This document shows, in pieces, positions 15,951 through 23,666 of a stretch of 32,364 nt of DNA. The position numbers and the translations under genes are program-made. This DNA comes from a virus. Position 1 is the stretch's first letter. Every line of letters begins with the position of its first letter. A model generated the notes under the pieces. It worked only from the letters and a program-made list of their open reading frames with translations, did not search any database and was not told the origin of the DNA. Location of the stretch: positions 1-32,364 of IMG/VR virus record IMGVR_UViG_3300045241_000076; one strand, given 5' to 3'.

Positions 15951-16339
15951 AAATTTCCGAGGTTATCCCGCAGCACTTCGACGACGAGGCGCAGCATCTC
16001 CGCCATGTCCAGGGGGAACATGAACTGTCCGGTCTCGGTCGTCAGCGGCGCCCACTTGCCGCCCTCGCTGCCGCGCTGCACCACGCCCAAGCAAGTCAGG
16101 ATGATGTAGTTACTGTCGGCGTCGCTCATGGCCGCCATGATCTTGCTCAGTGGCTCCAGGATCGGCAAGAACTCGGAGAGGTCCAACTTGGCCCCGCTGC
16201 GCAACTGCGAGATGCTGATACCCATGACGGCAAAGATCGGCAGCAGGCGACGGGTCAAGTGGAATTGCTGCATCGCGTTCAGCTTGCCGATGCGGTACGT
16301 GACGTCCTTGATCTCGATGGTGGTGACTTGCGTATTCAT
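15908..16339 (-). CDS. tail assembly chaperone (G-like)
   Basis: A 143-residue protein lying between the tube and tape measure genes, the usual place for a tail assembly chaperone. It begins MNTQVTTIEIKDVTYRIGKL, followed by LNAMQQFHLTRRLLPI, a pattern I associate with myovirus chaperones of the DUF3383/DUF3277 gene set. At codons 129-130 (AAT TTC) it contains a canonical slippery heptamer with a downstream stem, so a fraction of ribosomes would shift to the -1 frame and extend it. AAGGAG precedes the ATG. The short form ends in TESPSS. Confidence 0.78.
   Translation of the reverse strand: MNTQVTTIEIKDVTYRIGKLNAMQQFHLTRRLLPIFAVMGISISQLRSGAKLDLSEFLPILEPLSKIMAAMSDADSNYIILTCLGVVQRGSEGGKWAPLTTETGQFMFPLDMAEMLRLVVEVLRDNLGNFLKGLGAETESPSS
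15911..15956 (-). promoter_or_regulatory. programmed -1 ribosomal frameshift signal
   Basis: On the - strand the heptamer A AAT TTC (15956 to 15950) fits X XXY YYZ in the reading frame of the chaperone gene. After a five-base spacer (TTGAA), an 11-base arm at 15944-15934 (GGGGCTCGGCG) pairs with an 11-base arm at 15921-15911 (CGCCAAGCTCC). This gives ten base pairs with one G-U, one C-A mismatch and a 12-base loop. Slippery site, spacer and stem are all within the usual range for such signals. Confidence 0.8.
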
Positions 16340-16369
16340 TTTTATGATCTCCTTACGTAGTTACAGAGC

Positions 16370-16813
16370 TTAGGCGCTGCCCAGGGTGCGCTCGATCTTG
16401 ATGCTGTTGAACTCCCACTCCTGGGTGCCGCCATCCTTGGCGTAGGTCAGATCGGGGGCCTTCTTGAAGCCGCACTGCGTGCAGGTGATGACGTCGCCAC
16501 GGCTGCTGTCATTGATGACGATCGTGTTCTGTCCGTAGGTGGCGCCGCTGGCCGTCTGGAAGTTGTAGAGCGCGCTGAGCATCTCGTTGACCGGCGAGGT
16601 CTTGAGCAGGCGCACTGTGACGACGCCCGACTTGTCGGCGTACAAGCTGTGCTGGCCCTCGCCGTCGGAACCAATCAGCATGCCGCCCTTGTCGCCGCTC
16701 GGCGCGATGGTGATACCTTCCTCGGCGGCCCCCACCCCCGAGCCCAGACTGAAGGCGCCGCCGGGGCCGACGATACCCGCGTTTACGTCGAGGAAGCTGT
16801 AAGTGCTAGACAT
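16370..16813 (-). CDS. tail tube protein, DUF3277 type
   Basis: A 147-residue protein matching the DUF3277 tube family: TYSFLDVNAGIVGPGGAFSL followed by AAEEGITI at the N-terminus, and a C-terminal EWEFNSIKIERTLGS. Hexameric rings of this protein form the inner tube through which DNA passes. It contains a Cys-x-x-Cys (CTQC, residues ~111-114), which some tube proteins also have. It lies right after the sheath gene and before the chaperones, as expected. The length is typical. Confidence 0.92.
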   Translation of the reverse strand: MSSTYSFLDVNAGIVGPGGAFSLGSGVGAAEEGITIAPSGDKGGMLIGSDGEGQHSLYADKSGVVTVRLLKTSPVNEMLSALYNFQTASGATYGQNTIVINDSSRGDVITCTQCGFKKAPDLTYAKDGGTQEWEFNSIKIERTLGSA

Positions 16814-16847
16814 GAATTACTCCTGAAGTTTTGTGGTGAGCCTGGGA

Positions 16848-18353
16848 TTACTGATTGACCGTGACGGCCACGTCGATGCTGTGGATGGCGCCTGCCAGCT
16901 TGGCAGCGATCTGGATGGGCATCGCCATGCGTGCCGCGCGATCGTTCTGCGTCTGCGTTGCCACGGGGGCGTTGTAGACGTAGAAGCCCTTGGGCAGGAA
17001 ATCACCTTGCTTCAAGATGCCGAAGCCACCCGAGTTCCAGACGCCTGGTGCCAAGAGCCCGTTCACCACCGCCTGGCTGCAGACTGCCTCGCATTGCGTG
17101 GTCAGGAGCTGCATGCCCTGGTCGGTCTGCGGGATCTTCGTGGTGCTCGTGTAGAGCAGGTTGTAGAGCTGCACTTGGAGCTCGACAGCCAGCCAATCGG
17201 TGCCCAGCACGATGTCGATGAACGTGCCGTCAGCCATGACCCCCTGTTCGAGAATCGCCGTGTTGTTGTTGTAGTTCACGAAGACGTTGCAGTTCTTGGC
17301 CTCCAGCGCAGCGGCTTGCGTGCTGTTCAGCGATTCCGCGACCACGCCAGGCTCTTGTTTGAACTTCAGCGTGATGACGGTGTTGCTGCCGTCATAGTTG
17401 GTCGTCATGATGCGCGCCATCGCGGATACGATGGCGTTCTGGTCACTGCTGCTGTACTGCGTCATCGTGCGCTTGTAGCGGAGCTGCTCGAGCTGATAGG
17501 CGATGTCCGTCGTCACCACCGCAGAAAGCACGCCGGCCTCCTGCGTGGTAATGCCCAGCACGTGCTTGGTATTGGTGCCCTCGATGTAGGCGGCCACCGC
17601 GAGCAGGCCCGTCGTGTTGGCGCCCGCATCGGGCAGGTAGCCCGGGATGTTGACGCCGTACCACTGCTGGCCCAACATGGAGTCCATGAGCTGCACGGCG
17701 GCAACGGCAGTCTCGGCGGCCTGGCCCGTGTACAAGTAGGCGCCACTGAAGCTTGCCGTGCAGCCCAGGGCAGCGCTGATGTTGGTACCGCTGGCAGCCG
17801 CCACCAGGAAGCCCACAGACGAGGTGGCACCAGTTGTGGCACTCTCGAACTCGAAGCGCTGGTAGACGCTGTTCCACTTGCAGGTGATGCCCGTCAAGGC
17901 CGCCTGAATGATGCCCGCCACTGCGTTCAGGTTGGCGGCGGCCGCGAAGTTCAGGCCCGTGATGTCGGTGCCTGCGGCGCCATCCTTGGCGATCTTGAAG
18001 CTGCCCGTGGTGATGGCAGTCCAGACGCTCATGGCCTGCTGCGCGGCGCTGAGGGTGCCGCCGCGCAGGCCACCCTTGCTGGCGGCGTTGACCCAGCGGG
18101 CAATCAGCAGTTCTGTGGGCTGTGGCGTCTGGCTGAACCACTTCTGGGCCGCCAGGTACTCGATAGCGAGCAGGCCGAAGTCATCGGCCACCGATTCCAG
18201 GGTACCGTAGATACGGTAGCGTTCCGTGGTGTCGATGATGGCAGAGGTGCCCATCAGCAAGAGGTTGCTGAGGCTTTGCGCCTGCGCGCCTGCAGGGGTG
18301 AGTTGCACGCTGACGGCAACTACGCGGGATACGGGGAGGGAGGGGTTAGCCAT
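16848..18353 (-). CDS. contractile tail sheath protein, DUF3383 type
   Basis: A 501-residue protein. I chose the ATG at 18353 (MANPSLPVSRVVAVSVQLTP), which has AAAAGGAA before it; the frame is open 65 codons further, but that part lies inside the upstream gene. The N-terminus and segments such as YRIYGTLESVADDFG, a Gly/Thr/Ala-rich middle and a C-terminal APVATQTQNDRAARMAMPI are characteristic of the DUF3383 sheath group. Subunits stack around the tube and contract on infection. Its presence is the strongest evidence that the virion is a myovirus. Confidence 0.93.
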   Translation of the reverse strand: MANPSLPVSRVVAVSVQLTPAGAQAQSLSNLLLMGTSAIIDTTERYRIYGTLESVADDFGLLAIEYLAAQKWFSQTPQPTELLIARWVNAASKGGLRGGTLSAAQQAMSVWTAITTGSFKIAKDGAAGTDITGLNFAAAANLNAVAGIIQAALTGITCKWNSVYQRFEFESATTGATSSVGFLVAAASGTNISAALGCTASFSGAYLYTGQAAETAVAAVQLMDSMLGQQWYGVNIPGYLPDAGANTTGLLAVAAYIEGTNTKHVLGITTQEAGVLSAVVTTDIAYQLEQLRYKRTMTQYSSSDQNAIVSAMARIMTTNYDGSNTVITLKFKQEPGVVAESLNSTQAAALEAKNCNVFVNYNNNTAILEQGVMADGTFIDIVLGTDWLAVELQVQLYNLLYTSTTKIPQTDQGMQLLTTQCEAVCSQAVVNGLLAPGVWNSGGFGILKQGDFLPKGFYVYNAPVATQTQNDRAARMAMPIQIAAKLAGAIHSIDVAVTVNQ

Positions 18354-18364
18354 GAGATTTCCTT

Positions 18365-18946
18365 TTACGGGTTGATGCTGACGTTGATGTTTTCGACGTA
18401 GATGTCGTTGTTGAGTCCCACGGTGGCCGTGAGCAGGGAAGGCACTGCATACTCGCGCTTGATGCGCCGCACAAAGAGGGCCCGCATGTCCACGCGCTTC
18501 ACCCACTTGTTCTTCATGAGCGCCGGCACGTTGACTGTCTCCAGGCACTCGGTGAGCTTGATGTCGAAGGCCAGCAGGGCTTCGCGGTTCAAGCCAATCT
18601 GCAGGCCGTCCTTGTAGCGCGCCGCCATCTGTTGACTGCCGGGCCCGTAGAAGCTGTGCAGGACATTGAGGCGCTCGTCCTTCTCGAACTTGTTGCCACC
18701 CGTGCCGCCGTTCAACGTGGGGTCGTGGCCCTGCCAGGCATAGCGGTCGCCGTCCATCGTCATGATGCCGAAGGCCACCCAGTTGGTAGTGAAAGGTGGC
18801 TGATTGGGTGGCTCGGGCTGCCAGCGGGGACGCACGAGGTCGCCGGCGATGCCGGTAATACCCACGATCGTGGCCTGGAAGGCGTCTTCAAGAGGGTCGT
18901 CATAGAGCGGCGGCGATGCTACCGCGGGTGCTAAGAAAGTTGCCAT
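18365..18946 (-). CDS. tail/neck terminator protein
   Basis: A 193-residue protein located between head closure and sheath genes. The start is taken as ATG 18946, with AAAGGAG five bases before; a GTG three bases earlier is possible. Segments TTNWVAFGIMTMDGDRYAW and DERLNVLHSFYGPGSQQMA resemble the phage neck terminator (gp12-like) group. Such a ring ends tube and sheath polymerisation and docks the tail to the head. Family assignment is by pattern and position. No membrane or catalytic feature is visible. Confidence 0.72.
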   Translation of the reverse strand: MATFLAPAVASPPLYDDPLEDAFQATIVGITGIAGDLVRPRWQPEPPNQPPFTTNWVAFGIMTMDGDRYAWQGHDPTLNGGTGGNKFEKDERLNVLHSFYGPGSQQMAARYKDGLQIGLNREALLAFDIKLTECLETVNVPALMKNKWVKRVDMRALFVRRIKREYAVPSLLTATVGLNNDIYVENINVSINP

Positions 18947-18956
18947 CACATCTCCT

Positions 18957-19337
18957 TTATTGGGGCACGTCTATGGCCTGCTGCGTTTCGGCGATCCACT
19001 CGTAGGTGCCGGCCCCGAAGCGGCTATAGGGCAGCACTTCCTTGACGACGTAGTCGCTGCCGTTCCAGGTCACGATGTCGGGCTGCTGACCACTGACGGC
19101 ATTGCGGACGGCAAACACAGAGGCGCCGAAGATCTTGCGTGGCACGTTCTGCAGATCGGTGTTGCGCATCAGCTCGTCCGGGCTTTCCTGCGTGATGACG
19201 CCGATGAGGTTGGGAATCACGGTGGGCGTCACAGTGCTGCGGCCATTGGCGCCCACAGTCTCCACGCGGCGCGTCACGACAAAGCCGTCGGCCAGCATGG
19301 GGTCGAAGGTCATAAACGAGACGTCAAGTTCTGGCAT
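18957..19337 (-). CDS. head closure / head-tail joining protein
   Basis: A 126-residue beta-rich protein (MPELDVSFMTFDPMLADGFV..., with later ITQESPDELMRN and DYVVKEVLPYSRFGAG). The layout matches small head-closure or stopper proteins that sit below the adaptor ring. Its position after DUF4054 and gp10-like genes and before the tail terminator is the standard one. AAAGGA lies before the ATG, overlapping the end of the previous gene. I am sure of the module, less of the exact ring. Confidence 0.68.
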   Translation of the reverse strand: MPELDVSFMTFDPMLADGFVVTRRVETVGANGRSTVTPTVIPNLIGVITQESPDELMRNTDLQNVPRKIFGASVFAVRNAVSGQQPDIVTWNGSDYVVKEVLPYSRFGAGTYEWIAETQQAIDVPQ

Positions 19338-19339
19338 AG

Positions 19340-19930
19340 CTACTTCCTTTTGCTTTTCGCCCGTATGGCATAACTCACGGCGTTGCGCATCTGCGCCGTC
19401 TCCACCAGCGTCTTCGCGAATTCAGTACTGGGGGCCTGGTCATCCCACCTGCGGTCGAGTTCACGAAGTGCCCCCTTCTTGGCGCTGTTGCGGCGCACTC
19501 TGGAGCGCAAGGTGGATTCAGCGAGGGGCGGGGGTATGCCTTCGTTGATGGCGCGCTTAATGCTGGTGGACGCAATGATTCCAACCTGGTGCTGACCGCG
19601 TTCAACTGCATCGGCGCCGCCACCCTTCAGTACGGCCTTGGCGATCTGGCCCAGCTTGTTGGCTATCTTCTCTCGCGCCGCTTCTATACCTGGTCCCATG
19701 AAGGGGCGCGCCGGAATGTTCTGGTCTGGCGCCCCGTTGTCATGGATGTAACCCAGCGCGGCATTGGTGATGGGTTCCTTGCTATCCGCGTCTTCCTTGC
19801 GGTCGGCGTTCTCTTCAGGGAAACCCACCAGCACCTCTGTCGCCGCCATCAAGTTCAGGACCTGCACGGTTTCATCGAAGCTGATCTTGGGCTTGATGAT
19901 CTGGACGCCGTTGCCACTCTTCGTAGCCAC
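19340..19930 (-). CDS. HK97 gp10-like neck / virion morphogenesis protein
   Basis: A 196-residue protein with the probable start at GTG 19930, one base after the stop of the DUF4054 gene. The frame is open upstream, but that part is the shadow of the DUF4054 gene. Conserved segments include VLVGFPEENADRKE, ALGYIHDNGAPDQNIPARPFM (read as A-x-x-x-x-x-NG...IPARPF) and R-x-A-I-N-E-G-x-PP-x-x-x-x-T. These are the hallmarks of the gp10-like/virion morphogenesis family, which helps connect head and tail. The start is the weak point: no good ribosome-binding site precedes the GTG, so re-initiation after the upstream stop is likely. Confidence 0.75.
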   Translation of the reverse strand: MATKSGNGVQIIKPKISFDETVQVLNLMAATEVLVGFPEENADRKEDADSKEPITNAALGYIHDNGAPDQNIPARPFMGPGIEAAREKIANKLGQIAKAVLKGGGADAVERGQHQVGIIASTSIKRAINEGIPPPLAESTLRSRVRRNSAKKGALRELDRRWDDQAPSTEFAKTLVETAQMRNAVSYAIRAKSKRK

Positions 19931-19931
19931 G

Positions 19932-20393
19932 TCAGTACGGGCCTGGAATAGGGCCAGGCCAAGCGCCTGGGTACCAGTCGGGGCTTGTGCCACCCATGGG
20001 CACGCCGACCTGGATGGGGCCGGCGCCAACCCTGTTCACCAGGTCCAGGTAGCGCAGTCCATAGATGGTCAAGTTCCAGTGTCCGTTTTTGGGGTCCATA
20101 GCCAGGCCCGGGTTGCGGCTGTAGCTGACCTTGTCGACGGCACCCGCGGTCTGCGGACCCTGGACGTTGCCTGGGTTGCCACCACTCGCTGACGCCTTCA
20201 TGGCATTGAACTGCAACGCCAGGTTGTGGGCGACGAAGAGCATCTGCCCGTAATCGAACAGATTGCCCCAGCGCTCCACGTTCAAGAGCAGCAGGCCCAG
20301 GTCCAGCCAGAACTGCACCTCAGCATCTGGGTACGTCGTGGTGCTTGTGAATTCGGGGAAGGCCGCCCGAAAGGAGGCTACAGTAACAGTCAT
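19932..20393 (-). CDS. DUF4054 head-tail adaptor
   Basis: A 153-residue protein with the DUF4054 pattern: FRAAFPEFTSTTTYPDAEVQFWLDLG at the N-terminus (helical start of a gp6-like adaptor), then LFVAHNLALQ and SKVS-like VDKVSYSRN, and a GLRYLDLVNRVGAG C-terminal segment. The adaptor ring attaches beneath the portal after packaging. AAAGGAG is seven bases before the ATG. The Pro/Gly-rich C-terminal end runs into the next gene's start. Confidence 0.85.
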   Translation of the reverse strand: MTVTVASFRAAFPEFTSTTTYPDAEVQFWLDLGLLLLNVERWGNLFDYGQMLFVAHNLALQFNAMKASASGGNPGNVQGPQTAGAVDKVSYSRNPGLAMDPKNGHWNLTIYGLRYLDLVNRVGAGPIQVGVPMGGTSPDWYPGAWPGPIPGPY

Positions 20394-20423
20394 CAGGATT
20401 CTCCTTTAGGGGCGGGGATGGGC

Positions 20424-20774
20424 TTACTCGTCGGCGCCGGCCAGGTGTGGCGCCGCATACCAGTGCTCGGCGTGTTCCTTGGGCATGGAGTAGGTGCCGA
20501 CGCCATACTTGTGCTCACCTGCGTGATCGGTGATGCGAAAGGCCTTGATGACGGTCACTTCGACTTCGTCGGCCTTCTTCTTGCCGGCACTCACGCGGCG
20601 CGGCAAGATGGTATCGGTGCCGTCGTCGACCTGCTGCTTGTCGGCGGCGGTCTCGGGGCGAACCTTGACTTCTTCGGCAGCCGCTGTCTCGCGGGGGTCG
20701 GCAGTCAAAGGCGTACGTTTGGGAGCGACAGCCTTCTTGGCTGCGGCTTTCTTGGCGGGGGCAGATTTTGCCAT
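20424..20774 (-). CDS. small Lys/Ala-rich protein between capsid and connector genes
   Basis: A 116-residue protein. I chose ATG 20774 (MAKSAPAKKAAAKK), preceded by GGAG; the longer frame upstream crosses the terminator after the capsid gene and is not coding. The N-terminal ~25 residues are a histone-like Lys/Ala tail, then an acidic and disordered segment. A short C-terminal domain follows (KAFRITDHAGEHKYGVGTYS, ending HWYAAPHL). The C-terminal pattern recalls small phage-associated proteins of unknown role found at this place. The basic tail could contact DNA. No function is assigned. Confidence 0.65.
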   Translation of the reverse strand: MAKSAPAKKAAAKKAVAPKRTPLTADPRETAAAEEVKVRPETAADKQQVDDGTDTILPRRVSAGKKKADEVEVTVIKAFRITDHAGEHKYGVGTYSMPKEHAEHWYAAPHLAGADE

Positions 20775-20795
20775 ATCAGTTCTCCAGAGTTGAAA

Positions 20796-20825
20796 CAAAA
20801 AAGGAGGGGCGCAATGCCCCTCCTT
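20796..20825 (-). terminator. intrinsic terminator after the capsid gene
   Basis: On the - strand a perfect 10-bp stem (AAGGAGGGGC / GCCCCTCCTT, five-base loop) is followed by a T-rich run (TTTTTTG). It lies 26 bases after the capsid stop codon. Because the connector genes follow on the same strand, it probably acts as a partial terminator that sets capsid transcripts high relative to the tail genes; this last point is inference. Confidence 0.85.
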
Positions 20826-20850
20826 ACCACACTCACATGAGCGCAAGCGC

Positions 20851-22050
20851 TTAAATGCCGTCGCGATACGCCAGGGTTTCTGGGTACACGACCTCGACTG
20901 CACCCAGGCGGCAGAAGTAGGTGCTCTTGTGGTAGATGCTGTCGTACTGGATCGGCGTACGTTGCAGCATCGTCATCGGGTAGCGCACGTACTTCTTCTC
21001 GGGCGTGTAGGCGATCATGCGATCCACGCCAGCGGTGCCGATCGTGCCACCGGCGCCGGCACCCACCAGCCACTTGGCGGGCTGGATGGTGATGGAACCC
21101 TGGCCACTTGCCGTCACGATGTTGTTCTCCAGCAAGTACTTCAGGATGGAGATACTGCCAGCAGAGCTCACCACCTGCGTGCTGATGTAGCCGTACTGGG
21201 TCGGCGGCAGCAAGATCTTGGTGGGCATCTGTGCGTAGCCGCTGGCGGCCCAGGCGCTTTGCAGCATGCTGTTCACGTCGGCCAGCATCTCGGCAGGCGT
21301 CTTGGTGCTCCAGGCCGGGAAGCCCGAGGCGCCATTCGCCACGTTCGTGACATTGGTCACCAGTGCCGAGTTGAAGAGGCCGAACTGACCCAGGGTGGAA
21401 TCGCCGACGTAGACCTGCTCGTCGATGTCCATCTGGTGCTTGAGCTTCAGTGCCTCGTACTTCTGGTCGTCGATGGGGCGGCCCATCTTCGCAGCGCTTT
21501 CGAGCTCCAAGATGGAGTACTTGATCTCCAGGCCCCAGGGGGTCAAAGGGGTCGGGTACTTCCCGGTGTCCACGCCCACGCCGCCGATCTGGTCGGTGGC
21601 CTTGCCGATCCACGCCTTGCCGTTGCGGATGCCATTACCGGCGCCCAGGTTGCCAGCGCTGCCGAAGGTCGTCAGCGTGAAGGAGCTGAACTCGTCGGCG
21701 AGGCTGACGTCTTCACGCAGGGGCACGTCGCGGGTCCAGGTCACGGCCGCCAGGGGCATGTGCAGGGTCTGGTCAAGGCGCTCGAGCTCGCCCACCAGGA
21801 AGGCGCCCGTGCTGTCCACCGTGCGGTAGCGGTTGCCTTCCATGTTGGCAAGGCTATCGTGGGTCCGGTAGGCGTGCTCGAAGCGACGGCCCTGCATGTC
21901 GCCGCGCGCCGTGATGGGCGCATTTTCCAGCATGGCGTGGTCGAAGGTCTGCACGTCGCGCGTGCGGGCGCGCACGCCTTGTGGGGCAGCGGAGAAGCCC
22001 ATGGCAATGGCAGCCGCCATGTTGCTTGCCAGGATGAGGTTGCGTTTCAT
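20851..22050 (-). CDS. major capsid protein, DUF2184 type
   Basis: A 399-residue protein. The body matches the DUF2184 capsid family (HK97 fold): LERLDQTLHMPLAAVTWTRD, then WGLEIKYSILELESAAKMG, YVGDSTLGQFGLFN and a C-terminal YDSIYHKSTYFCRLGAVEV. The copy-number-critical gene is followed directly by an intrinsic terminator. The N-terminus is odd: MKRNLILASNMAAAIAMGFS looks like a bacterial signal peptide and is followed by GVRARTRDV. Both features are shared with the next structural gene upstream. Capsids assemble in the cytoplasm, so I read this as an assembly or protease-processed leader, not a Sec signal. AAGGAA precedes the ATG. Confidence 0.92.
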   Translation of the reverse strand: MKRNLILASNMAAAIAMGFSAAPQGVRARTRDVQTFDHAMLENAPITARGDMQGRRFEHAYRTHDSLANMEGNRYRTVDSTGAFLVGELERLDQTLHMPLAAVTWTRDVPLREDVSLADEFSSFTLTTFGSAGNLGAGNGIRNGKAWIGKATDQIGGVGVDTGKYPTPLTPWGLEIKYSILELESAAKMGRPIDDQKYEALKLKHQMDIDEQVYVGDSTLGQFGLFNSALVTNVTNVANGASGFPAWSTKTPAEMLADVNSMLQSAWAASGYAQMPTKILLPPTQYGYISTQVVSSAGSISILKYLLENNIVTASGQGSITIQPAKWLVGAGAGGTIGTAGVDRMIAYTPEKKYVRYPMTMLQRTPIQYDSIYHKSTYFCRLGAVEVVYPETLAYRDGI

Positions 22051-22104
22051 AGCTTGTATTCCTTGAAGTAGTTGTGGAATTGTTTCTGTTGAGCCTGGCT
22101 TGGC

Positions 22105-22698
22105 TTACGCGGCCCAGGTTTGGATCTCGCAGATGCCGTTGGCATCGGGAGGGCCGTTGTAGCGCGCGTTGCTGATGAGCGCCGTGCTGCCGCCGGTTGC
22201 CACCGTTTCGAAGCCGCCCTGCACGTGGACGCCCGAGCTCGCGGCGAACCACACGTAGACGGCGCCACCCTTGACAGGCGGGTTGGTGGCAAAGTCATTG
22301 CTGCGCGCAATGATGAAGCCCTCGTTGAGGACATCGCCGACGCCACCAGCGGGAGGCACTGCAGCGCCGAGGCTCGCCGACATGCCACCAGTCGTTTGCT
22401 GGGTGGGGTAGGGGCGCACAGCGATGCCGGCGATGGTCGTCGGAGTCGTGGTGTCGCCGGCGATGAAGCCGCGGTAGCCCACGCCGGTGATCAGCACCGG
22501 GTCGCCGTAGAGGCGCACGGGGTTGGCGACGTTGAAGAGGCCCGGCAAGATGCTGGCGGGGTGCGTGCGATTCACATCGCCAGGGAAGCCGGCGCCCATG
22601 CGATACGTGAAGGCCACGTCATGGGTGCGGGCGCGGATGCCCTCGGACATGCCGGCGATCAGGGCCAGCGCTGCCAGGTTGATAAGGGTGCGTTTCAT
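22105..22698 (-). CDS. capsid cement / decoration-like structural protein
   Basis: A 197-residue protein directly before the capsid gene, where DUF2184 phages keep a structural cement protein. The sequence is Gly/Ala/Thr-rich and beta-like (YRMGAGFPGDVNRTHPASIL, later VKGGAVYVWFAASSGVHVQGG and a C-terminal GICEIQTWAA), which fits a decoration protein of the Gp24-cement type. The first ~28 residues (MKRTLINLAALALIAGMSEG, then IRARTHDV) form a leader very like that of the capsid protein. AAAGGAA precedes the ATG. Confidence 0.72.
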   Translation of the reverse strand: MKRTLINLAALALIAGMSEGIRARTHDVAFTYRMGAGFPGDVNRTHPASILPGLFNVANPVRLYGDPVLITGVGYRGFIAGDTTTPTTIAGIAVRPYPTQQTTGGMSASLGAAVPPAGGVGDVLNEGFIIARSNDFATNPPVKGGAVYVWFAASSGVHVQGGFETVATGGSTALISNARYNGPPDANGICEIQTWAA

Positions 22699-22769
22699 AT
22701 CGAGATTCCTTTGTGGAAAAAGATGGTTGAAGGTTTTTGCTGGTTTGTTGGATGGGGTGCTTGCTGGGC

Positions 22770-23666
22770 TTATTTCCCCTTCCAGAAGTCGGCGTTGGCC
22801 TTGTTGATGTCGGCCATCGTGGTGATCTTCGTGCCACCCATCGCAAGGTTCTGGGGCTTCGCCATGGTGGCGGCGTCACGGGTAGCGGCCTGGTGATTCA
22901 GGAGTGCCTTGGCACCGCTGGCGGCGTTGAACAGATTGGCGGCTTGCTTGCAATCGAGCTTGCCGAGGTCAATGGCCTTCGTGCCAGGACCGGCCACGCT
23001 GTGCAAGAGCTCCTGCCCTGGCCCCGTGGCGTAGACGGCATCCAGGCACTTGCGGCGTGCCTTGCACATGCTGTCCACGGTGAAGGCGCGCTTGGCGGCG
23101 CTGTCGAAGGTCGGCATCGTGAAGCCAGGCACGAGGATCTCGGCTTGCTGCAGGACTTGCGCGTAGCTGGTTTCCAGCGCCGCACTGTCCTTACCCTTGC
23201 CGTCTTTGCCCTTGGCGTCGTCACCGTCTTCGTCATCGGGATCGGCATCGTCGGTTTTCTTCTTGCCGTCTTCGTCATCGGGATCGGCATCCTTGCCCTT
23301 ACCGTCCTTCGACTTGTCCTTGTCATCCTTCTCGTCGGGATCGGGCTCACCATCCTTACCCTTGCCGTCTTTGCCCTTATCTTTGCCTTCACCCTTGTTG
23401 ATGGACTTCAGGACTTCGGCGAGAGTGTCACCAATTGTCTTCACGCCGCCTTCAAGGGCCAGGAAGCGCTTCTCGTTGGGGTCTTCTTCACCGGCGTCCT
23501 TGCCTTTGGCGTCGGCCATGGGCTCGCCGTTGGCATGGATGTGGATGTGCGTATCACCGCCGCCAGCTCCTTCTTCGAGCTCGGCTTCGGCATCACGCAC
23601 CTGGCGGCGCAGCTCGTCGAGAGCCACGCGTTTCGTAGGATCAATTTTCACACGGGGGGTAGGCAT
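22770..23666 (-). CDS. nested in-frame scaffold protein (internal start)
   Basis: Inside the DUF2213 gene, ATG 23666 (codon 213, MPTPRVKIDPTKRVALDELR) is preceded by GTAAAGGA, seven bases before it, as strong as the sites used by neighbouring genes. It falls exactly at the border between the protease domain and the scaffold region. The product would be 298 residues: scaffold without protease. This copies the lambda C/Nu3 arrangement, in which excess free scaffold is made from the same message. Expression from this site is inference. Confidence 0.6.
   Translation of the reverse strand: MPTPRVKIDPTKRVALDELRRQVRDAEAELEEGAGGGDTHIHIHANGEPMADAKGKDAGEEDPNEKRFLALEGGVKTIGDTLAEVLKSINKGEGKDKGKDGKGKDGEPDPDEKDDKDKSKDGKGKDADPDDEDGKKKTDDADPDDEDGDDAKGKDGKGKDSAALETSYAQVLQQAEILVPGFTMPTFDSAAKRAFTVDSMCKARRKCLDAVYATGPGQELLHSVAGPGTKAIDLGKLDCKQAANLFNAASGAKALLNHQAATRDAATMAKPQNLAMGGTKITTMADINKANADFWKGK

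Noticed and set aside
16833-18401. 522-codon open frame on the + strand opposite the sheath gene
   Set aside because: It mirrors the GC-rich sheath gene in the antisense frame. The sheath frame has family motifs and a good ribosome-binding site, while this one is His/Arg/Ala-rich with no recognisable domain.
23190-23400. Repeats in the scaffold region as a CRISPR-like or iteron array
   Set aside because: The repeats keep the reading frame, have a codon-multiple period and encode a charged low-complexity linker; no spacer structure is present.
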